Below are positions 1-5,707 of a DNA stretch of 6,078 nucleotides, piece by piece. Under the pieces are notes generated by a model. The model was not told the DNA's origin. It was given only the letters and a program-made list of their open reading frames with translations, and did not search any database. This stretch comes from Thermoleophilia bacterium (GTDB lineage Bacteria > Actinomycetota > Thermoleophilia > Gaiellales > Gaiellaceae), in assembly GCA_025933895.1 (NCBI GenBank), contig JAICZB010000165.1, positions 1 to 6,078 on the forward strand. Direction: 5' to 3'. The stretch's first letter is position 1. Each line of letters begins with the position of its first letter. Both the position numbers and the translations under genes were made by a program.

Positions 1-201
1 GCGGAAGGACGGCTCGCCGGCCTCAACGCGGACCCGGCGAGCCCGATCGCGGAGATCGCAGCCGAGGTGCGCCGCGTCGAGTCGCTGTCCCGGGAGCTGG
101 CCGAGGCTCGTCGCCTCGTTCAGGGCCTGGAGCGGCGGACGCGGGAGCTGCGGACGGCGTGGCTGAAGCACCACGCCGACGCCGGCTCGCCGTTCAGCTA
201 G
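1..201 (+). CDS. C-terminal fragment of an unidentified helical protein
   Basis: An open frame enters from the left edge in frame 1 and ends at TAG (199-201), giving 66 residues of a protein whose start lies outside the window. Third codon positions are almost all G or C, as in the real genes here, so I take it as coding. The visible tail is predicted mostly helical: charged, Leu-rich heptad-like stretches such as VESLSRELAEARRLV and LERRTRELRTAWL suggest a coiled coil, followed by a short polar end (HHADAGSPFS). There is no membrane segment, cysteine or catalytic motif. I do not recognise the family, and a coiled-coil tail alone does not identify a function. It converges on the small membrane-protein gene, and the two stop codons overlap within CTAG. 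Confidence 0.65.
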   Translation, partial: AEGRLAGLNADPASPIAEIAAEVRRVESLSRELAEARRLVQGLERRTRELRTAWLKHHADAGSPFS

Positions 202-443
202 CGCGAGCGGCGCTCGCGGTCGTCGATCGTGGGCAGGTTGGCGAGGTCGCGCTCGACGCTCGCCGCGAACTCGTCCGCCTCGTCGGCCTCGTCGCCGCGG
301 ATGACGCGGAGGCCGGCCTTCCGCCTGGCGCGTTGCCGGCGACGACGGGAGTCGACCCCGAACCGCTCGCCCAGCCGCGGCCACTCAGCGCCCGCGACCA
401 GTACGACAGCGACCGCGAGCAAGGCGATGTACAGCCAGCTCAC
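198..443 (-). CDS. small single-pass membrane protein, unknown function
   Basis: This 81-residue protein starts at GTG (443-441) and stops at TAG (200-198). Residues 3-19 (WLYIALLAVAVVLVAGA) form one uncleaved-looking transmembrane segment. An Arg-rich patch follows (RRRRQRARRK, residues 33-42), then an acidic run (DEADEADEF, 51-59) and a charged tail. The positive-inside rule would place the C-terminal 60 residues in the cytoplasm. The hydrophobic N-terminus, G/C-rich third positions and position 34 bp downstream of the M32 peptidase gene on the same strand support a real gene, probably cotranscribed with it. The Shine-Dalgarno site is weak. No known domain is recognised. It could be a membrane-anchored accessory protein, but the sequence does not say of what. 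Confidence 0.62.
   Translation of the reverse strand: MSWLYIALLAVAVVLVAGAEWPRLGERFGVDSRRRRQRARRKAGLRVIRGDEADEADEFAASVERDLANLPTIDDRERRSR
202..218. terminator. possible hairpin terminator at a convergent gene junction
   Basis: A perfect 7-bp inverted repeat, CGCGAGC (202-208) and GCTCGCG (212-218), with a 3-nt loop starts directly after the + strand stop codon. It could end transcription of the + strand gene. No T tract follows, and the bases also encode the last residues of the - strand small protein, so the symmetry may be a by-product of Arg/Glu/Ser codons in GC-rich DNA. Confidence 0.3.
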
Positions 444-477
444 CCCGCGAGTCTAGCGCAGCGCCGCCTGCCCCGAA

Positions 478-2016
478 CTACCCGGGCTCGAGCGCCTCGA
501 CCTTGCCGCGCAGGTAGGCGAGGTAGGGCTCCGCGTCGAGCGGACCGCCGACGACGCGCTCGAGCAGCTCGGGAGGCTCGAAGGCGCGACCCCAGCGGTG
601 AACATGCTCGCGCAGCCACTCGCTGAGCCCGCCGAACTCTCCCCGCTCGAAGTCCGCGTCGAGGTCGCCGAGCTCGCTCGTGACGCGCTCCCACAGCTGC
701 ACCGCGATGACGCTGCCGATGGCGTACGTGGGGAAGTAGCCGAAGTTGGAGTCCGACCAGTGGATGTCCTGCAACACACCCTCGACGACATCCGCCGGCT
801 CGACGCCCAGATACTCGCGGAGCTTCGCGTCGAAGGCTTCGGGGAGGTCGGCCGGCGCCAGCCCGCCCGCGAGCATCTCGCGCTCGAGCTCGAAGCGAAG
901 GACGATGTGGAGCGGGTAGGTGACCTCGTCGGCGTCCACGCGCACCGCTCCGGGCGTCACGCGGTTGAGTGCGCGGAGAAAGTCCTCGAGCGCGACGTCC
1001 CCGAACTGGCCGGGAAGCAGCTCCTGTAGGCGCGGATAGAAGTAACGCCAGCTCGAGAGGCGGCGACCGACGACGTTCTCCCACAGCCGGCTCTGCGACT
1101 CGTGGAACGACGACGAAGCGCCTTCGGCAAGCGGTGTGCGGAAATAGCGCTCGTCCACCTGGCGCTCGTACAGGCCGTGCCCGAACTCGTGCAGGCACGA
1201 GAGGATGCCCATCAGGTCGTCGCGGTTGAAGCGCGCGGTGAGTCGGATGTCCTGCTCCGACATGTTCGAGGTGAACGGGTGCACCGTGTCGTCGAGCCGC
1301 CACGCCCGGTCGTCCATCCCCCACCGCGCCAGCACCTCGAGCGAGAACTCGCGTTGCCGCTCCTCCGGAAAATCGCCGCGCACGCACGAGTCGTCGACCG
1401 GATCCTCGATCCCGGCCACGAGCGGGACGAGCTCGCCCTTCAGGCGCGCAAAGACCGACTCGACGTCCGCCGTCCGCATGCCCGGCTCGTGATCCTCGAG
1501 GAGGACGTCGTAGGGGTCGTCGTACGGCTCGTAGCAGGCGACGTACTCGCGCGCGAGCGCGATCCGGCGCTCGAGGTGGGGGCGGAAGATCTCGAAGTCG
1601 CCAGCCTCGCGCGCCTCCAGCCAGCCGCGATAGCCGAGCGACGCGGCGCGCGTCATCTCTGCTTGCAGCTCGCTCGGGACGCGGCGCTTCTTGTCGTAGT
1701 CCCGGCGTCCGACGCGGATCACGCTCGCCTCGAACGACTCCGGATCGGCGCCGGCCTCCACCTCGCGCAGCTCCTCGAGGAGCGCGCCGAGCTCCGGAGC
1801 CGTGCCGAGCTCGTGCGCGATGCGGGCCAGCGTGCCGAGCTGCTCCGCCCGGGCGGGAGCGCCGAGCGGCGGCATCTTCGTCTCCATGTCCCAGCTGAGC
1901 AGGGAGCTCGCGTGCTCGAGGTCGGAGATCTCGCCGAGCCGCCGCAGAAGCTCGTCGAAGCGGGAAGCGGCCACGGAGCCGGAGCCTAGCGGCGCCGCGA
2001 CTCGCTGCAGATGCAT
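478..2016 (-). CDS. M32 family metallocarboxypeptidase (carboxypeptidase Taq type)
   Basis: This is a complete 512-residue protein, close to the roughly 500 usual for the family. M32 enzymes are cytoplasmic zinc carboxypeptidases that remove C-terminal residues from peptides with broad specificity, excluding proline. The family signatures appear in order: HPF (246-248), the zinc motif HEFGH (276-280, catalytic Glu277), HESQSR (305-310, Glu306 the third zinc ligand), the VRVDADEVTYPLHI segment (358-371) and GYFPTYAIGS (426-435). Family similarity begins near residue 20. There is no signal peptide, consistent with a cytosolic enzyme in peptide turnover. The start is uncertain: ATG at 2016 gives the longest form, while GTG at 1974 (residue 15) would still keep the whole domain, and neither has a good Shine-Dalgarno site. 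The small membrane protein follows on the same strand, and the secreted G1 peptidase is divergent upstream. Function assignment is secure. Confidence 0.96.
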   Translation of the reverse strand: MHLQRVAAPLGSGSVAASRFDELLRRLGEISDLEHASSLLSWDMETKMPPLGAPARAEQLGTLARIAHELGTAPELGALLEELREVEAGADPESFEASVIRVGRRDYDKKRRVPSELQAEMTRAASLGYRGWLEAREAGDFEIFRPHLERRIALAREYVACYEPYDDPYDVLLEDHEPGMRTADVESVFARLKGELVPLVAGIEDPVDDSCVRGDFPEERQREFSLEVLARWGMDDRAWRLDDTVHPFTSNMSEQDIRLTARFNRDDLMGILSCLHEFGHGLYERQVDERYFRTPLAEGASSSFHESQSRLWENVVGRRLSSWRYFYPRLQELLPGQFGDVALEDFLRALNRVTPGAVRVDADEVTYPLHIVLRFELEREMLAGGLAPADLPEAFDAKLREYLGVEPADVVEGVLQDIHWSDSNFGYFPTYAIGSVIAVQLWERVTSELGDLDADFERGEFGGLSEWLREHVHRWGRAFEPPELLERVVGGPLDAEPYLAYLRGKVEALEPG

Positions 2017-2045
2017 GACCCGTGCGGCTGAACAGTCTGTTAAAT
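2015..2045 (+). promoter_or_regulatory. weak candidate promoter for the G1 peptidase gene
   Basis: ATGACC (2015-2020) resembles a -35 box and TTAAAT (2040-2045) is the only AT-rich -10-like hexamer in the 93-bp divergent region. The 19-bp spacer is longer than ideal. Transcription would start near 2052, giving a leader of about 58 nt. The same hexamer reads ATTTAA on the - strand and might instead serve the M32 gene. Confidence 0.25.
2031..2041. promoter_or_regulatory. candidate operator palindrome in the divergent intergenic region
   Basis: AACAGTCTGTT is a perfect 5-bp inverted repeat around a central T (arms 2031-2035 and 2037-2041). It lies between the divergent M32 and G1 peptidase starts, 14 bp from the M32 ATG, and abuts the AT-rich hexamer TTAAAT. 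This layout suits a dimeric repressor site, but no regulator gene is nearby and one short palindrome can arise by chance. Confidence 0.3.
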
Positions 2046-2095
2046 CCGCGGGCCCTCGAGACAGGACCTTCTAGGTTCCCGCCCACCGTCTCAGC

Positions 2096-2103
2096 AAAGG
2101 GGG
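2096..2103 (+). promoter_or_regulatory. strong ribosome binding site of the G1 peptidase
   Basis: AAAGGGGG lies 6 nt before the ATG at 2110. It is the clearest Shine-Dalgarno sequence in the window and fixes the start codon of the G1 peptidase, which then begins directly with its signal peptide. Confidence 0.7.
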
Positions 2104-2109
2104 CTTCAC

Positions 2110-2862
2110 ATGCGATTCGTACGTTTGGCCGTAGGCCTGTCGATTCTCGGCCTGATCGCCGGTTCGACTGCTCTCGGTTCGTCGGGCACCAGCCGGGTGC
2201 CGATGCTCGAGCACGTTCCGCCGGCGCGTTTGATCAGCCATTCCACCTCGCTCAACTGGTCCGGCTACGCCTCGATAAATTCCACGTTCACCGATGTCAA
2301 GGGCAGCTGGGTCCAGCCGGCTGCGACGTGCAACGGCAAGTCGACGTACTCGTCGTTCTGGCTCGGTCTCGACGGTTACAGCTCGAACACGGTCGAGCAG
2401 TTGGGCACCGAGGCCGACTGCTCGAAGGGCAAGCCGGTCTACTACGCCTGGTGGGAGATATTCCCGGATCCGTCGCGCATGATCAGCCGCTTCATCGTCA
2501 CCCCGGGCGTCCTCTATACCGCGGAGGTCCAGTCCGTCGCCGGCGACCTGACGCTCACGCTTTCGGGCGGCGGGAACCAGCCCTTCAGCCTCACCACGGG
2601 GTTGGGAGGCGCCTCGCTCAGCTCCGCCGAGTGGATCGCCGAGGCGCCGTCGATGTGCGCGAAGAGCTGCCGCGAGCTCCCGCTCACCAACTTCGGCACC
2701 GTTGACTTCAGTGGCGCGTCCACCAACGGAAGCGCCATCGACGACAGCGCCTGGAGCTTCGACCCGCTGACGATGGTCACCGGAAACGGAACGGCGAAGG
2801 CGACACCGAGCGGTCTCGACCCCACGGGCTCCGCCTTCTCCATCACCTGGCACCACAGCTGA
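2110..2862 (+). CDS. secreted G1 family (eqolisin-like) glutamic peptidase
   Basis: This 250-residue protein has a signal peptide: basic MRFVR, a hydrophobic core over residues 6-18, and probable cleavage near ALGSS (21-25). It has no lipobox, so it should be secreted. The rest matches the G1 glutamic peptidase fold, an all-beta acid endopeptidase using a Gln/Glu dyad. The domain opens at LNWSGYAS (48-55), followed by GSWVQPA (65-71), FWLGLDGY (83-90), VEQLGTEADC with probable catalytic Gln97, YYAWWEIFPDP (111-121), and SAEWIAEAPS with probable catalytic Glu174, then LPLTNFGTVDFSG (190-202). Cys74/Cys104 and Cys183/Cys187 could form disulfides. Only about 25 residues separate the signal peptide from the domain, much less than fungal pro-regions. 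A strong Shine-Dalgarno site supports the start. It is a stand-alone gene, divergent from the M32 peptidase and convergent with tRNA-Asn. The dyad assignment comes from motif alignment by eye. Confidence 0.9.
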   Translation: MRFVRLAVGLSILGLIAGSTALGSSGTSRVPMLEHVPPARLISHSTSLNWSGYASINSTFTDVKGSWVQPAATCNGKSTYSSFWLGLDGYSSNTVEQLGTEADCSKGKPVYYAWWEIFPDPSRMISRFIVTPGVLYTAEVQSVAGDLTLTLSGGGNQPFSLTTGLGGASLSSAEWIAEAPSMCAKSCRELPLTNFGTVDFSGASTNGSAIDDSAWSFDPLTMVTGNGTAKATPSGLDPTGSAFSITWHHS

Positions 2863-2878
2863 TTCCGCTACCGACAGA

Positions 2879-2909
2879 GAACGCCACGGGCCGAACCGCA
2901 CAGGCGTTC
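2879..2909. terminator. inverted repeat, probable bidirectional terminator
   Basis: A perfect 7-bp inverted repeat, GAACGCC (2879-2885) and GGCGTTC (2903-2909), flanks a 17-nt loop. The loop itself contains CGG (2887-2889) and CCG (2896-2898), which can pair further. It starts 16 bp after the G1 stop codon and ends 5 bp from the tRNA-Asn 3' end, exactly where two convergent transcripts must stop. Neither direction has a full U tract; the - strand reads TCTGT after the stem, slightly closer to a classical terminator. Confidence 0.5.
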
Positions 2910-2912
2910 GTG

Positions 2913-2987
<75 letters not shown>

Positions 2988-2999
2988 TTGGCGGCGGCC

Positions 3000-3005
3000 A
3001 TTGTA
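3000..3005 (-). promoter_or_regulatory. probable -10 element of the tRNA-Asn promoter
   Basis: On the - strand the 25-bp gap between the dnaG stop and the tRNA contains TACAAT, one mismatch from the TATAAT consensus. A start about 7 nt downstream, near 2993, would give a 6-nt pre-tRNA leader, a typical arrangement. No convincing -35 box is visible in the end of dnaG, so read-through from dnaG remains possible. Confidence 0.45.
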
Positions 3006-3012
3006 GCCGCGC

Positions 3013-4662
3013 TCAGGCGAAGGCTCGGATCTCGTCGCGGAGCTTCGCGAGCGACTGCTGGAGCTCCACGAGGCGTTCCCCGTCGGCATCCGCAAGCTCC
3101 CGCTGCAGCCCTCGCTCCCGGAGCCGAAGGAGCAGCTGGCTCGCCGTCTCGAGCGTGATCTCCTCTTCGTCCTGGAGCGCGTAGAGCTCGGCGAGCAGGG
3201 CCGTCAGATCGCCGTCGGCCGCTTCCTGTCCCAGGACGTAAGCCCGCGCTCGCCGATGGAGCTCGTCGTCGAAGTGCTCCGGGCCGAGCAGCTCGAGCTC
3301 CGGCAGGAGAGACTCGTGGCCCGCGACGCCTGCGAGCGCGCTGCGCTCGAGCCGGAGACCCGCGTCGAGGAGCCGGGGCGAGACGACGCCGGCGGTGCGC
3401 GCGCTACCGCGGGCAGGCGCGAGCCCCGACTGCGTCTCGGGCGGCAGGTCGAGGAGGTCGGCGGCGACCCGGATCGCCTCGAGGTGCTCCGGCGAGTCGG
3501 GGAGCGAGGTGAGGAAGGCGCGGATCGCGCCGAAGGCCGCCTGCGGATCGGTCGCCCGCGCGTGCTCGAGCCGAACGCGATGCACCGGGTAGCTCACCGG
3601 CCTCGCCAGGCGCTCCTGGAACGCGGCCGGGTCGTCGGCCGGATCGGTTCCCGACGGCAGCGGCACGACGCGGACGGTGAAGCCGTCCCGCACCGCGAGC
3701 TCCATCCCGCGCAGCGTTGCGTCCTGGCCGGCGGCGTCGGAGTCGAAGCAGAGGAAGAGCCGCTTCGTCAGCCTCGCGAGCTCGCGCAGCTGTGCCTCGG
3801 TGAGAGCCGTCCCCATCGAGGCGACGACGGGGGCGAAGCCCGCCTGCCTCAACGCGATCACGTCGGTGTTTCCCTCGACGACGACGGCCCGATCCTCGCG
3901 AGCGATGGCCTGCCGCGCCGTGTCCAGCCCGTACAGGAGGTCGCCCTTGCGGAACAGCTCGCCCTCCGGCGAGTTGACGTACTTCGCCTGCAGCGGGTCG
4001 TCGTCGTGCAGCTTCCGCGCCTGGAACCCCCGCACCCGGCCGCGCGCGTCGGCGAGCGGGAAGACGATGCGGCGCTGGAAGTAGTCGTTGCCACGGCTGT
4101 TGCCGAGCCCGACTGCGCGCAACTCGTCCTGCGCATAGCCCTCCTGGAGCGCGCGAGACGCCAGCCGCGCCGCCCCAGGTGCATAGCCGAGCCGGAACTC
4201 GCGACAGACCTCCTCGCCGAGCCCACGCGAGGTCAGATACTCGCGCGCACCGGCGCCCAGCTCTGAATCCCAGAGCACGCGCCCGTAGAACTCGGCCGCC
4301 CGCTCGAGCAGCGCCCGCAGCCGGTCCTCGCGCCGCCGCTTCTGCTCCTGCTCCGGCGATGCCTCCTCGTACTCGAGCTCGATCCCGAAGCGACGGGCGA
4401 GCAGCTCGATCGCGCCGACGAAGTCGAGGTTCTCCGTCTTCTCGACGAAGGTGATCGCGTCGCCGCCCTCGCCGCAACCGAAGCACTTGAACGTGCCGCG
4501 CGCCGGCGAGACGGTGAAGCTCGGAGTCCGCTCCTGGTGGAAAGGACAGAGCCCCTTGTAGGTGCTGCCGGCCTTGCGGAGGCGAACGACGTCCTCGACG
4601 AGCGGGAGGATCTCCATCGCCGCCTTGACGCGCTCGACCGACTCGTCCTTGATCCGGGCCAC
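3013..4662 (-). CDS. dnaG: DNA primase DnaG
   Basis: This 549-residue protein is close to the E. coli length of 581. DnaG makes the RNA primers for chromosomal replication and associates with the replicative helicase. The N-terminal CHC2 zinc ribbon has ligands Cys39, His42 (CPFH), Cys60 and Cys63 (CFGC), with ERTPSFTVSP between them. The catalytic core contains LGYAPG (158-163), RRIVFPLADARGRVRGFQAR (197-216) and KYVNSPEGELFRKGDLLYGL (227-246). The Toprim metal site is Glu263 in VVEGNTDV plus Asp307 and Asp309 in FDSDAAG. A helical C-terminal domain, the usual helicase-binding part, covers roughly 430-549. The GTG start (4662-4660) gives the family N-terminus. It lies 2 bp after the dgt stop, with GGAG (4677-4674) 11 nt upstream, so translation is probably coupled to dgt. 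The usual EGYMDV or EGYTDV motif reads EGNTDV here. No rpoD follows; tRNA-Asn does. Confidence 0.98.
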   Translation of the reverse strand: MARIKDESVERVKAAMEILPLVEDVVRLRKAGSTYKGLCPFHQERTPSFTVSPARGTFKCFGCGEGGDAITFVEKTENLDFVGAIELLARRFGIELEYEEASPEQEQKRRREDRLRALLERAAEFYGRVLWDSELGAGAREYLTSRGLGEEVCREFRLGYAPGAARLASRALQEGYAQDELRAVGLGNSRGNDYFQRRIVFPLADARGRVRGFQARKLHDDDPLQAKYVNSPEGELFRKGDLLYGLDTARQAIAREDRAVVVEGNTDVIALRQAGFAPVVASMGTALTEAQLRELARLTKRLFLCFDSDAAGQDATLRGMELAVRDGFTVRVVPLPSGTDPADDPAAFQERLARPVSYPVHRVRLEHARATDPQAAFGAIRAFLTSLPDSPEHLEAIRVAADLLDLPPETQSGLAPARGSARTAGVVSPRLLDAGLRLERSALAGVAGHESLLPELELLGPEHFDDELHRRARAYVLGQEAADGDLTALLAELYALQDEEEITLETASQLLLRLRERGLQRELADADGERLVELQQSLAKLRDEIRAFA

Positions 4663-4664
4663 GC

Positions 4665-5633
4665 CTAGTCGAGCTCCGCGGCGTAGGCCAGCGCGAACCG
4701 GTCGGTCATCCCGGCGAGGTAGTCGGTCGCGGCCTCGGCGTCCATCCCGCGTGCGTCAGCGAGCTCGTGGAAGATCCGACGCACGGCCTTCTCCGCCGGG
4801 CCGTGATCCTGTGCGAGATACACCCGCTCGAACATGAAGGCGCGGAGCGCGAGCATCGCCTCGCCGATCTCGTCGCTCTGGACGATGTCGCCGGCGCGCG
4901 CCGAGTTCTCGACCACGTCGTGGACGAGCCTGTCGATCCGGCGCGAGCCCGTGTCGCCGAGCAGCGCGATCGGCTCCCTGGGGAGCTCGTGCGGATCGAG
5001 ATGCTCCGCGCGGACGGCGTCGTCGATGTCGTGGTTGATGTACGCGAACCGGTCGACGAGCCGGACGATCCGGCCCTCGAGGGTTTCCGGCTCCTCTGGG
5101 CCGGTGTGCTTGAGGATGCCGTCGCGCACTTCCCACGTGAGGTTGAGCCCGCGCCCGTCGCGCTCGAGCCGCTCGACGACGCGCAGCGAGTGCTCGTTGT
5201 GGCGGAAGCCGCCGAGTCCGCGCTCGCGCAGCAGCTCGTCGAGCGCCTCCTCGCCGGCGTGCCCGAACGGCGGGTGGCCGACGTCGTGGCCGACGGCGAT
5301 CGCCTCGGTGAGGTCCTCGTTCAGGCGCAGTGCCCGCGCGACCCCGCGCGCGATCCCCGCAGCCTCCAACGTGTGCGTGAGTCGCGTGCGGAAATGGTCG
5401 CCTTCGGGATCCACGAAGACCTGCGTCTTGTGGCGCAGCCGGCGGAACGCCTTGGAGTGGACGATCCGGTCGCGGTCGCGCTGAAACGGCGTCCGCAGGC
5501 GGCATTCGTCTTCGGGAGCCTCGCGTCCGCGCGTCTCGTACGAACGCACCGCTAGCGGCGAGAGCCACTGCTCCTCGTGCTCGCGAACGGCGTCGGCAAA
5601 GCCGTCCGCGACCTGTCCGGCGATCTCGGGCAT
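4665..5633 (-). CDS. dgt: dGTPase-like deoxynucleotide triphosphohydrolase (HD domain)
   Basis: Starting at ATG 5633, this is a 322-residue HD-superfamily phosphohydrolase. The family hydrolyses dGTP or other dNTPs to the deoxynucleoside and triphosphate, tuning dNTP pools in the cytoplasm. Visible motifs are RTPFQRDRDRIVHSKAFRRL (47-66), KTQVF (69-73), RTRLTHTLE with His87, GHDVGHPPFGHAGEEAL with His116-Asp117, GFRHNEHS (142-149) and INHDIDDA (199-206), whose Asp supplies the last metal ligand of the H-HD-D set. Length and motifs fit the shorter, non-E. coli type. The frame stays open upstream to 5837, but that part is Arg-rich, lacks family similarity and would run through the divergent signal peptide. 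GTG at 5669 is a second, less likely start. The Shine-Dalgarno site is weak. dnaG follows after 2 bp; in mycobacteria too, dgt directly precedes dnaG. Which dNTP it prefers cannot be read from the sequence. Confidence 0.95.
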   Translation of the reverse strand: MPEIAGQVADGFADAVREHEEQWLSPLAVRSYETRGREAPEDECRLRTPFQRDRDRIVHSKAFRRLRHKTQVFVDPEGDHFRTRLTHTLEAAGIARGVARALRLNEDLTEAIAVGHDVGHPPFGHAGEEALDELLRERGLGGFRHNEHSLRVVERLERDGRGLNLTWEVRDGILKHTGPEEPETLEGRIVRLVDRFAYINHDIDDAVRAEHLDPHELPREPIALLGDTGSRRIDRLVHDVVENSARAGDIVQSDEIGEAMLALRAFMFERVYLAQDHGPAEKAVRRIFHELADARGMDAEAATDYLAGMTDRFALAYAAELD

Positions 5634-5641
5634 CTCAGGCC

Positions 5642-5647
5642 AATCTA
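5642..5647 (-). promoter_or_regulatory. candidate -10 element for the dgt-dnaG operon
   Basis: TAGATT on the - strand fits the actinobacterial TANNNT pattern and ends 8 nt before the dgt ATG. Transcription would begin within a base or two of the start codon, giving a leaderless mRNA and explaining the poor Shine-Dalgarno site. No good -35 box is visible. Confidence 0.3.
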
Positions 5648-5670
5648 GTCCGTGCGACGGTCGAGGCACA

Positions 5671-5700
5671 GTGACGATCTCGGCCGCGGCGACGTATCTC
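5671..5700 (+). promoter_or_regulatory. weak candidate promoter for the secreted protein gene
   Basis: GTGACG (5671-5676, four matches to TTGACA) and TATCTC (5695-5700) are 18 bp apart. They would place the transcription start at or next to the ATG at 5708, again leaderless. This agrees with the lack of any Shine-Dalgarno site: the bases before the ATG read CTCCTCC. TATCTC lacks the conserved final T, so the call is tentative. Confidence 0.22.
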
Positions 5701-5707
5701 CTCCGAC

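Noticed and set aside
159..626. 155-residue + strand frame across the small-protein gene and the M32 3' end
   Set aside because: It spans two genes and their intergenic gap on the opposite strand and is a low-complexity Arg/Ala sequence.
1102..1989. 295-residue + strand frame antisense to the M32 gene
   Set aside because: Mirror of high-GC codon bias on the opposite strand, with no domain or signal and composition typical of an antisense frame.
440..2086. 548-residue - strand frame over the M32 gene
   Set aside because: Arg/Ala-rich shadow frame. The overlapping frame carries all M32 motifs including HEFGH.
3256..4266. 336-residue + strand frame antisense to dnaG
   Set aside because: Rich in Arg, Glu and Val as expected from reading dnaG codons backwards. 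dnaG itself is unambiguous.
4767..5555. 262-residue + strand frame antisense to dgt
   Set aside because: Antisense shadow of a gene with clear HD-domain motifs.
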